A DNA stretch of 5,605 nt from an uncultured Desulfovibrio sp. Its GTDB lineage: Bacteria > Desulfobacterota > Desulfovibrionia > Desulfovibrionales > Desulfovibrionaceae. Of the stretch, positions 1 through 4,719 are shown piece by piece (positions within the stretch are counted from its first letter, which is position 1; each line of letters opens with the position of its first letter). Both the position numbers and the translations under genes were made by a program. Below the pieces are notes generated by a model. That model ran no database searches, had not been told where the DNA came from, and was given only the letters and a program-made list of their open reading frames with translations. The stretch is from assembly GCA_900553145.1 (NCBI GenBank), contig USCL01000245.1, positions 1-5,605 on the forward strand, given 5' to 3'.

Positions 1-464
1 TTGCCGTGGTCGGTGATGACCGCGACGTGGGCGTGCGTGCCGCCGACGCCCGAGGTGACGCAGGGCAGGCTCAGTGTCCGGCAGAAACGGTTGATCAGCA
101 GCTTGTTGGCGAAGCCGTCCACGCAGTCGATGACCAGATCGGCCCCGGCGAAGCATTCCCGGAAGTTGGCTTCGGACACGAATTGGGGAACGCCGGTGAT
201 CCGGGCGTCGGCGTTGATGTCCTTCAGGTGCGCTTCGAGCACGCGGGCCTTGTGCCGGCCGAGGGTTGAGTCGAGTGCGCCGAGCTGGCGGTTTTTGTTG
301 GACGCCTCGAACGTGTCGCCGTCGATGACGGTCAGCGCGCCGACGCCCATGCGGACGAGCGTCGCCGCGACGTATCCGCCGACGCCTCCCACGCCGCATA
401 CGGCGACGTGCGCGGCGTCGAGCCGGGCCATGTCCTTTTCGGTGAAGTAGCGTTGCTGGATCAT
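1..464 (-). CDS. ThiF/MoeB/E1-like adenylyltransferase, 3' end outside window
   Basis: The 154 visible codons give the N-terminal half of an E1-type nucleotide-binding fold. A Rossmann glycine motif GVGGVGG lies at residues 24-30, then VIDGDTFEASNKNRQ at about 46-60, matching the D-x-D-x-V-x-x-SN-x-NRQ signature of ThiF, MoeB and HesA with the ATP-contacting Asn-Arg-Gln. LGRHKAR follows at 68-74, and DCVDGFANK at 113-121 corresponds to the conserved DCxDNxxxR segment with its metal-binding aspartate. The family adenylates the C-terminal glycine of a ubiquitin-like or sulfur-carrier protein. The catalytic cysteine and any zinc CxxC pairs would lie in the missing part. The start ATG at 464 has an AGG about 10 bases upstream and lies 13 bases after the stop of the DUF1351-type gene, so it is probably in the same operon. 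A host thiF beyond a phage boundary is possible but less likely given the spacing. It does not look like a typical PRTRC ThiF. Confidence 0.85.
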   Translation of the reverse strand, partial: MIQQRYFTEKDMARLDAAHVAVCGVGGVGGYVAATLVRMGVGALTVIDGDTFEASNKNRQLGALDSTLGRHKARVLEAHLKDINADARITGVPQFVSEANFRECFAGADLVIDCVDGFANKLLINRFCRTLSLPCVTSGVGGTHAHVAVITDHG

Positions 465-477
465 GCTTTTTTGCCTG

Positions 478-1464
478 TTAGAGGGTTGTAACGGTGGCCA
501 CGGAACGGAGTTGCGCGAGGAGGTCCTGCACGGCCTGTTCGCGGGACGGTTCGTAGGCGACGGAGAGGATCAGGGTCGTGGTGACCGGGGGGGCCGTGGG
601 GAAGTCGTCCTCGTCGATGAAGGGGGCTGCGGGCGGTGGCGTCGGCACGGCCTGCCGGGGCTGCCGGGCTTCCTCGGCTGCGGCTTCGCGCGCGGCCTTG
701 TCCTTTGCCTGCTGCTCGCGCAGGCTGGCCTCCGCCGCGAAGACCTGCCCGATGACGCCCGCGGCTTCTTCGCTGGTGATGTCCAGCGAGAGGCAGGGCG
801 CGAACTTGCCCATCGGGAGACTGAATCCGTACTCTTCGGCCTTGGCCTTCAACGCGGCTTCAACCATCGTGGCGCGGTCGGCCTTGGCCCGCTCAAGCTG
901 TTCGGCGGCGGCCTTGTCCTGCTTGTGCTTGAGGATGAGGTTCTGGATTTCGACATGCAGCTGGGCCTGCTTGATGCTTTTGTTGAGCCACGGTTCCTTG
1001 ATGGGGATGTCGAGTTCCGGCACGCCTTCGTTGGTTTTCAGGGCGTCGATGACGAACTGGACGCTCTGGCGGCGGCCTTCGCGGTCGCGCTGCTCGAACG
1101 CCTTGACCTGCCTGTTCAGGCCTTCGCGGACTTCGACGACGCGGGCGACCAGCGTTTTGGCTTCGGCGTCGAACGCGTCCAGCGGCCCGGCGATTTGGCG
1201 GGTGATCTCCTTGCGGGCGTTGTCGAGCCTGTCACGAAGTTTGTTCAGCCCCGCCATTTCGGACTTGATGCCCGGCACGTCCTCTTCCTGCACCACCAGC
1301 CCCTCGTACTGCTCCAGCGTGGCGTCGAGCAGGGCGGACACGGCGTCCCGGTTCCAGTTGATGGCCAGCGACGTCGCGGTGACGGCAAGGTCGAACTGCG
1401 CCAGCCCGGTGGGTTGTACCTGCGCGGGCGGGAGGGATTCCAGTATTTCTGCGGTCTGTGTCAT
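478..1464 (-). CDS. DUF1351-type phage coiled-coil protein, 328 aa
   Basis: This resembles the DUF1351 family found beside recombinase and SSB genes in siphophages. The family has no settled biochemical function. The most recognisable part is residues 63-135, where VPGIKSEMAGLNKLRDRLDN and ARKEITRQIAGPLDAF match the family's 'LnKl...ied.RK..k...l.P...fe' pattern. Long charged helices suited to coiled coils cover about 65-135, 160-215 and 240-268. A Pro/Ala-rich and acidic linker (268-292, containing DEDDFPTAPP) joins a small C-terminal module, 295-328, that reads strand-helix (TTTLILSVAYEP then SREQAVQDLLAQLRSV), as in other family members. The start ATG at 1464 follows an AGGA about 8 bases upstream. 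The gene lies 21 bases after the ssb stop and 13 bases before the E1-like gene. I infer an accessory role in phage recombination or replication from the neighbours only. Confidence 0.75.
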   Translation of the reverse strand: MTQTAEILESLPPAQVQPTGLAQFDLAVTATSLAINWNRDAVSALLDATLEQYEGLVVQEEDVPGIKSEMAGLNKLRDRLDNARKEITRQIAGPLDAFDAEAKTLVARVVEVREGLNRQVKAFEQRDREGRRQSVQFVIDALKTNEGVPELDIPIKEPWLNKSIKQAQLHVEIQNLILKHKQDKAAAEQLERAKADRATMVEAALKAKAEEYGFSLPMGKFAPCLSLDITSEEAAGVIGQVFAAEASLREQQAKDKAAREAAAEEARQPRQAVPTPPPAAPFIDEDDFPTAPPVTTTLILSVAYEPSREQAVQDLLAQLRSVATVTTL

Positions 1465-1485
1465 GGTTGTATCCTGTTGGTTTTG

Positions 1486-1953
1486 CTAGAACGGAACATC
1501 GTCCATGCCGGAGGCCTCGGACGGGAAGGCGGGGCCGAGGTCTTCATAGTCGGATTGAGGAGGCGCGTGGCGTTGGCCGTGTTGCCTGCGCCCGCCTTCC
1601 TGTTGCCCGCCGGGTTGCCCGTCCGCCTTGCGGTCGAGGAACTGGACGCGCTGCGCCTTGATTTCCGTGACGAAACGGTCCTGCCCCTGCTGATCCTGCC
1701 ACTTGCGGGTTTCGAGCTTGCCTTCGATGAAGACGAGGCTGCCCTTGCCGAGGTACTGCGAACAGTTTTCCGCCGCCTTCTGGAATACGACGATGCGGTG
1801 CCACTCGGCCTTTTCGACCTTCTGCCCGCTGTTGTCCGTGTAGGATTCGTCCGTGGCGACGCTGAACGTGCAGACGGGGCTGCCGCTCTGCGAATATTTC
1901 AACTCGGGATCGCGTCCGAGGCGACCGATGACTATCACTTTGTTGAGGCTCAT
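1486..1953 (-). CDS. ssb: Single-stranded DNA-binding protein (SSB), 155 aa
   Basis: This is a bacterial-type SSB: it coats single-stranded DNA as a tetramer and recruits partners through its C-terminal tip. The OB fold covers residues 1-107: LNKVIVIGRLGRDPELKY at the N-terminus, EWHRIVVF (50-57), YLGKGSLVFIEGKLETRKW (67-85) and FVTEIKA (94-100). The stacking aromatics are in the expected places (W51, F57, W85). A Gly/Gln-rich disordered linker (111-145) leads to the tip MDDVPF, a variant of the usual DDDIPF with Val for Ile. At 155 residues it is slightly shorter than E. coli SSB. An AGGAG sits 5 bases before ATG 1953. It lies between the ERF recombinase and DUF1351-type genes, as expected for a phage-encoded SSB supporting strand annealing. 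A terminator lies directly upstream, so its expression may depend on readthrough. Confidence 0.96.
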   Translation of the reverse strand: MSLNKVIVIGRLGRDPELKYSQSGSPVCTFSVATDESYTDNSGQKVEKAEWHRIVVFQKAAENCSQYLGKGSLVFIEGKLETRKWQDQQGQDRFVTEIKAQRVQFLDRKADGQPGGQQEGGRRQHGQRHAPPQSDYEDLGPAFPSEASGMDDVPF

Positions 1954-1973
1954 GGATTCTCCTGCTGGTGGGA

Positions 1974-2007
1974 TAAAAGAAAGCCCCGTCCGATGGTCGG
2001 GCGGGGC
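1974..2007 (-). terminator. Intrinsic terminator between the ERF gene and ssb
   Basis: An 11-bp stem (arms 1983-1993 and 1997-2007, loop of 3) lies 5 bases after the ERF stop codon. Read leftward, one pair is a C-A mismatch and the rest are canonical. It is followed by a T-rich run, TTTCTTTTAT. The ssb start is only about 20 bases further on, which leaves almost no room for a separate promoter. Confidence 0.75.
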
Positions 2008-2012
2008 ACGGA

Positions 2013-2885
2013 TTACGCGGCGCGGGTCTGGCCCGCTTCAATCTGCTTCCGGCGTACCCGGAAGGCTTCACGGATGGCGGCAATCTCCGGGTGGTTTTCC
2101 GGGACGGCAAGGCGGGTTGCGGCCGCGTACAGGGCCGTAACCGTCTCGCAGGCGTTGAACTCGGCAATGACCTGATCCGCCGGGATGATGTTCGGGATGG
2201 AGGACGTGGGGCGGGGCTTTTCGGGAGGCGGCGTTTCCCGCTTCGGCGCAACTTCCTTGCGACGGTCGATGAACAGCCGGGAAAGCTGGCTGAAGTGGCG
2301 GTGTTCCTTTTCAACCCGCACCTTCTTCCAGTATTCCTGCAGTTCCTCTTCCGTGGTCATGCGGGCGAGTTCCGCGCGTACCTTGTCGAAGTCCACGGGG
2401 CCGCTCATGACCTGCGGGCGGGCGTCCTGCCTCGGCTGCACGGGCTCAGGCGTCTCGGCGTCGGGGTCGTCCTGTCCGATGTCCTCGGTGGGGATGCAGA
2501 ACGTCTGGAGCAGGGCATACTTGTGGGCCACAGCCATAGCCTTGTTGGTGGCCTTGTCCGAAGTGTCTCGGCCCTCGCCCATGACCGTGCAGGAAATGGA
2601 CGAGCCGTCCGCATGGAAGAAGCGGTACTCCACGGAAAGGGTCACGCACTGCATCGCACCGCCCTTTGCGGTCGTGCGGTCTTCGCTGGCCCGGGAGAGC
2701 ACTGTGGGGGCCATGAATACCTTGTGCTTTGCCAGAAGCGGGTGCAGCGCGTTGTACACGTCGTCGATGCCGCGGTACTTGAACCCCTGTTCCTTGTTCT
2801 TGTTGTCCTTCCCGATGGACGGGATCTCCGCGAGGATTTCCGCCATAGCCTGATAGATGCCCGTGGGCTGCGGCTGGTCACACAT
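2013..2885 (-). CDS. ERF-family single-strand annealing recombinase, 290 aa
   Basis: ERF proteins (type: phage P22 Erf) form rings that anneal complementary single strands in phage recombination and genome circularisation. The ERF core is residues 8-140: GIYQAMAEILAEIPSIGKD, then FKYRGIDDVYNALHPLLAKH (35-54), the strand MQCVTLSVEYRFFHADG (78-94) and the best conserved block GEGRDTSDKATNKAMAVAHK (103-122) followed by YALLQTFCIPTED. After an acidic Pro-rich linker, the C-terminal part holds two related helical segments, residues 166-212 and 236-282, which align without gaps. ATG 2885 is supported by AAGGAG with 6 bases spacing. The start overlaps the end of the upstream 44-residue ORF by 8 bases, implying translational coupling. 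An intrinsic terminator follows, then ssb. The core assignment is secure; the function of the C-terminal repeats is unknown. Confidence 0.93.
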   Translation of the reverse strand: MCDQPQPTGIYQAMAEILAEIPSIGKDNKNKEQGFKYRGIDDVYNALHPLLAKHKVFMAPTVLSRASEDRTTAKGGAMQCVTLSVEYRFFHADGSSISCTVMGEGRDTSDKATNKAMAVAHKYALLQTFCIPTEDIGQDDPDAETPEPVQPRQDARPQVMSGPVDFDKVRAELARMTTEEELQEYWKKVRVEKEHRHFSQLSRLFIDRRKEVAPKRETPPPEKPRPTSSIPNIIPADQVIAEFNACETVTALYAAATRLAVPENHPEIAAIREAFRVRRKQIEAGQTRAA

Positions 2886-3012
2886 CGTCGTCTCCTTCCG
2901 TCATTCCCCGGCGCAGGGCCTTGCGCCGTGCGGCATTGCCCGCCGCGATCATGAGTTCCTCATCCGTCCAAGGGCCGTATTCCTCGTTGTAGGCGTCGTC
3001 CGTCCAGTTCAT
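2878..3012 (-). CDS. Small acidic hypothetical protein, 44 aa
   Basis: I do not recognise this 44-residue protein. It is rich in acidic residues and tryptophan at the N-terminus (MNWTDDAYNEEYGPWTDEEL), has a basic helix-like middle (NAARRKALRR at 26-35) and ends in GDDDV. It is likely real: ATG 3012 has AAGGAGG with 7 bases spacing, its start overlaps the previous stop as ATGA (3009-3012), and its end overlaps the ERF start by 8 bases. A longer upstream extension of the same frame runs antisense-like through neighbouring genes and is discarded. The charge pattern would suit a small protein-binding or regulatory peptide, but that is speculation. Confidence 0.7.
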   Translation of the reverse strand: MNWTDDAYNEEYGPWTDEELMIAAGNAARRKALRRGMTEGDDDV

Positions 3013-3383
3013 CGCAGGGCCTCCTTGATCAGCGGCTCGATAATGGGGCGCATACCGAGGGCGAGATAACAGCCGCCGAGCAAGGCGGCGACCAGCACCG
3101 GAGCCAGTATCCGTTCTGGGATGTGCCAGTGGCGCACGTTGTCGGGATCGGGGAGGGGGTATTTGTGGGCCGAGGGTACGCGCTGTTCCTTCATGGGCTG
3201 CTTCCTCACTTTCGCGGCGGCTTCGGCAAAGGCGCGCGCCGCGTTTTCGTAGATCATGGCGATCTCCTCGCGGGTGTAGGTGTGGCCGCAGTGATGGCAT
3301 TTGAGCCTGTCGCCGGAGGTTTCCGTCAGGCGAATCAGGCGGCCTTGCACCTTGCAGTGGGGGCAGAGAACACGGGCTTTCAT
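3009..3383 (-). CDS. Zinc-ribbon protein with a C-terminal membrane segment, 124 aa
   Basis: The N-terminus carries a four-cysteine zinc ribbon, CPHC at residues 7-10 and CHHC at 29-32, separated by 18 residues. A helix follows (TREEIAMIYENAARAFAEAAAKVRK, about 37-61), then a Pro/Arg-rich stretch (68-90) and one hydrophobic segment, ILAPVLVAALLGGCYLALGM (92-111), long enough to cross the membrane, leaving a short tail. The order suggests a zinc ribbon tethered to the inner face of the cytoplasmic membrane. I do not recognise a family. ATG 3383 has GGAGG upstream at good spacing and overlaps the preceding stop as ATGA; its own stop overlaps the next start in the same way. An extended frame to the right is a shadow of the neighbouring gene. 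Confidence 0.82.
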   Translation of the reverse strand: MKARVLCPHCKVQGRLIRLTETSGDRLKCHHCGHTYTREEIAMIYENAARAFAEAAAKVRKQPMKEQRVPSAHKYPLPDPDNVRHWHIPERILAPVLVAALLGGCYLALGMRPIIEPLIKEALR

Positions 3384-3625
3384 GCGGCCACCTCCAGCCG
3401 TTCGAGTATGGCGTCGATTCCGCCGTCCTCGTCGACAAGGCGGCAGTCCGTAATGGGCCGCGTGGGGACGAGTTCCCCATCGTCCCACTCCGCCGCCCGG
3501 AGGTTCCAGCCATCCCGTGTCGCCTTGAGGAACGACATCACGGCTGCGGGTGAATTGAAAAAGTGCCTGACCGTTCCGCCGCAGAGCGAGTTTCCGGTTT
3601 CGATGCAGAAGATGGTGGTGGTCAT
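3380..3625 (-). CDS. Hypothetical protein, 81 aa
   Basis: I do not recognise this protein. It begins MTTTIFCIETGNSLCGGTVR, which reads as a beta hairpin, followed by a helix (FNSPAAVMSFLKAT, about 23-36), the segment GWNLRAAEWDDG (39-50) and an acidic C-terminal helix (DEDGGIDAILERLE, 65-78). It has no membrane segment or signal peptide. ATG 3625 has AGGAGGG 4-5 bases upstream. Both ends use 4-base ATGA overlaps with neighbouring genes, so it is translated as part of the coupled set. Longer versions starting further right would run over the preceding gene in another frame and are not preferred. Confidence 0.8.
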   Translation of the reverse strand: MTTTIFCIETGNSLCGGTVRHFFNSPAAVMSFLKATRDGWNLRAAEWDDGELVPTRPITDCRLVDEDGGIDAILERLEVAA

Positions 3626-3885
3626 GCAACCCTCCTCTTTTCCTGCTTGGCTTCGTACAGGGCATTGCGGTCCAAAATCTGGCTGCTCACCCATTCCGTG
3701 CAGTCGGTGATCTTGTCCGGTTCGATGGCGATTTCCGAATCGGCCAGTGCTATGCCGAACTGTTCCTTCATGGCCTTCACCACGGTTTCCGGCACGTTGC
3801 ACACCTGATCGAACTCGAAGAAACGGGCGCAGGTGGCGCATACGCGGGGCTCATCTTCCGGGTCATATTCGTAGGGGTTACGCAT
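3622..3885 (-). CDS. Cysteine-motif hypothetical protein, 87 aa, first gene of the operon
   Basis: This is the first gene after the attenuator leader. It has C16-x2-C19-x9-C29 and a later C62 (ITDCTEW), an arrangement that could bind zinc, though not a standard zinc ribbon. The centre (VPETVVKAMKEQFGIALADSE, 31-51) is helical and the C-terminus is basic (EAKQEKRRVA). There is no membrane segment. ATG 3885 has AGAGGA upstream with about 8 bases spacing, weaker than those of the following genes. Its stop overlaps the next start as ATGA. It may be an early phage regulatory or host-interaction protein, but only its position suggests this. Confidence 0.82.
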   Translation of the reverse strand: MRNPYEYDPEDEPRVCATCARFFEFDQVCNVPETVVKAMKEQFGIALADSEIAIEPDKITDCTEWVSSQILDRNALYEAKQEKRRVA

Positions 3886-3907
3886 GGCTGTATCCTCTCG
3901 GTTGAAG

Positions 3908-3972
3908 TTCGTTCCGGCGTCCCAGAACCAATGAAAAAGCCCGGCACATGTCCGGGCTTCGATGATTCAAGG
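3908..3972 (-). repeat. Diverged copy of the 3' half of the C4-like element
   Basis: This 65-base stretch matches 4724-4786 in the same orientation, with a handful of substitutions and a 2-base length difference next to the A-run. Both hairpins are kept. The small one (3911-3928) differs at a loop base only, and both leftward transcripts retain the same U-G pair in the stem. The T-arm-like hairpin and everything 5' of it in the C4-like element are absent here. Confidence 0.85.
3934..3960 (-). terminator. Leader terminator/attenuator upstream of the recombination operon
   Basis: Read leftward, the stem AAGCCCGG/CCGGGCTT (arms 3937-3944 and 3952-3959, loop 3945-3951) is followed by TTTTTC. This is a standard intrinsic terminator placed about 120 bases into the predicted transcript and about 50 bases before the first gene. 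Its loop contains the self-complementary hexamer ACATGT. Confidence 0.75.
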
Positions 3973-4085
3973 CGTTTTATCCCATACAGGGTGTTCTTTC
4001 TCTCCCTCCACTCCGGTTCACGCCGCGAGCGATCTCCACCGTGCTTCGTAGGGGTTGGCCTCTTCGCCTTCCTGTTGGTGAAGTT

Positions 4086-4115
4086 ATAATAAGAAAAATC
4101 CTTATTTTCTGTCAA
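4086..4115 (-). promoter_or_regulatory. Strong leftward sigma70-type promoter of the recombination operon
   Basis: Read leftward, TTGACA (4110-4115) is a perfect -35 box. It is followed by an 18-base spacer and TATTAT (4086-4091), which has five of six consensus bases. The predicted start is near 4079. The promoter lies inside the large inverted repeat at 4090-4137, so a protein bound there would occlude it. Confidence 0.75.
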
Positions 4116-4137
4116 TAGAAAATAAGGATTTTTCTTA
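4090..4137. repeat. Perfect 21-bp inverted repeat with two nested operator-like palindromes
   Basis: Arms 4090-4110 and 4117-4137 are perfect inverse copies with a 6-base centre (4111-4116). Each arm also contains AGAAAA-N7-TTTTCT (4092-4110 and 4117-4135), so the site holds two similar 19-bp dyads 25 bp apart. They cover the spacer and the region upstream of the -35 box of the leftward promoter, as expected for repressor operators. As RNA from the HTH gene, the AT-rich hairpin followed by TTTTCTTATT might also weakly terminate that transcript. Confidence 0.85.
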
Positions 4138-4157
4138 TAAAAGGATAAGCGCAAAAT

Positions 4158-4424
4158 TTACAAAGAGTCTTCCCACGCCCTTATCAGTACTCTGATGGGG
4201 TCTTCATCAAGGGCAACGCAGAGGGCTCTAAAATCGCCGAGGCGAAGGCGTTGCTTTTTGCCGTTCTTTTCGACTCGAAGAGCCCGCATTCTCATATGAG
4301 GTGCCGCATCATCTGGAAAGGCCCGTCTTCCAAGCTCGGCTTGGGTAATTCCTTTGCTTTCCCGTATGGCGTCAAGAACATCCAGAGCTCTCTGTTCGGA
4401 TTCCACTTTCAGTTCCTCTTTCAT
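4158..4424 (-). CDS. XRE/Cro-CI-type HTH regulator, 88 aa
   Basis: This is a small DNA-binding protein with one helix-turn-helix domain at about residues 14-83. ALDVLDAIRESKGITQAELGRRAFP gives the first helix and the typical 'ITQAELGRR' second helix. The recognition helix region follows around 42-52 (PHMRMRALRVE), and RLRLGDFRALCVALDEDPIRVLIRAW is the usual closing 'L..ALcvaLdedP..Li' segment. There is no oligomerisation or cleavage domain, so it is Cro-like in size. ATG 4424 has a near-perfect AAGGAGGT at 6 bases spacing and overlaps the stop of the upstream small ORF as ATGA. Its gene is followed directly by the inverted repeat/promoter of the recombination operon, so I infer that it binds those dyads. 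It occupies the place of ant in the P1 c4-icd-ant arrangement. Confidence 0.85.
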   Translation of the reverse strand: MKEELKVESEQRALDVLDAIRESKGITQAELGRRAFPDDAAPHMRMRALRVEKNGKKQRLRLGDFRALCVALDEDPIRVLIRAWEDSL

Positions 4425-4621
4425 AGGATGACCTCCTTCTCTATTGATAGCAAGAATTTTGCTTTCATGAAGGAGGATAAATTTCCGCTTGTGATAATCA
4501 GAAATTTACTGTAAGCAAAATCCATACACAGTGCAACATCAGCCCGTGACAATCCGTAATCGACTGCTCTCTGACAACCAGCCCCGACGAACCCGCCACC
4601 GACGCCGCGCCACCTGCCCAT
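4421..4621 (-). CDS. Small ORF coupled to the HTH gene (Icd-like position), 66 aa
   Basis: The frame runs from ATG 4621 to a TGA that overlaps the HTH start (4421-4424, ATGA). Its first part is Gly/Arg/Trp-rich and low in complexity (MGRWRGVGGGFVGAGCQ) because it is encoded by the predicted antisense target. The second half (from an internal Met at residue 33) is hydrophobic and then basic, ending FMKAKFLLSIEKEVIL. The ribosome site is modest (GAGG, 5 bases spacing). Position and coupling resemble the small icd ORF of phage P1, whose translation is controlled by C4 RNA and in turn permits translation of the next gene. Sequence similarity to Icd cannot be claimed. It may act mainly as a translated leader rather than produce a useful protein. 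Confidence 0.45.
   Translation of the reverse strand: MGRWRGVGGGFVGAGCQRAVDYGLSRADVALCMDFAYSKFLIITSGNLSSFMKAKFLLSIEKEVIL
4571..4595 (-). promoter_or_regulatory. Predicted target of the C4-like RNA
   Basis: In the leftward transcript, CGGGTTCGT (4587-4595) can pair over nine consecutive positions, two of them G-U, with GCGAATCCG in the hairpin loop and adjoining stem of the C4-like RNA (4810-4818). TGTCAG (4571-4576) can pair with CTGACA at the 5' end of that RNA (4848-4853), in the correct antiparallel order. The site lies inside the 5' part of the small ORF. Confidence 0.5.
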
Positions 4622-4719
4622 GCAGGCCTCGCCGCCGGGGGAACAGGGGGAGGGATGCGGGATAGAATCCCGTCGCGCCTGTGATGCCGTTTTCGAGCTG
4701 GGCGCGAAACCTCATGTTG

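Larger units (their letters stand above)
3886..4079 (-). promoter_or_regulatory. Untranslated leader of the recombination operon with attenuator
   Basis: From the predicted start near 4079 to the first ATG at 3885 there are about 195 bases with no convincing ORF on either strand. The 3' part holds the diverged copy of the C4-like repeat (3908-3972): a terminator hairpin and then a 7-bp hairpin with a 4-base loop. The 5' part shows no clear feature to me. Confidence 0.6.

Noticed and set aside
463..2175. 570-codon rightward ORF, with other long rightward frames at 578-1489 and 2091-2954
   Set aside because: They lie opposite well-supported leftward genes (DUF1351-type, ssb, ERF). Their translations show low-complexity Gly/Arg/Leu-rich bias typical of the antisense frames of GC-rich genes and no family motif.
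2878..3513. 211-codon leftward ORF continuing the frame of the 44-aa gene to the right
   Set aside because: The upstream part overlaps two better-supported genes in a different frame. The strong ribosome site and the ATGA overlap point to the ATG at 3012.
4022..4085. Leftward frame reading ANPYEARWRSLAA then stop, resembling the end of a small phage protein
   Set aside because: There is no start codon between the preceding in-frame stop and this string, and it would begin almost at the predicted transcription start. It may be a remnant, but I cannot support a gene.
4086..4140. A rightward promoter in the inverted repeat (TTATAA at 4135-4140)
   Set aside because: There is no acceptable -35 box 16-18 bases upstream and no rightward gene downstream.
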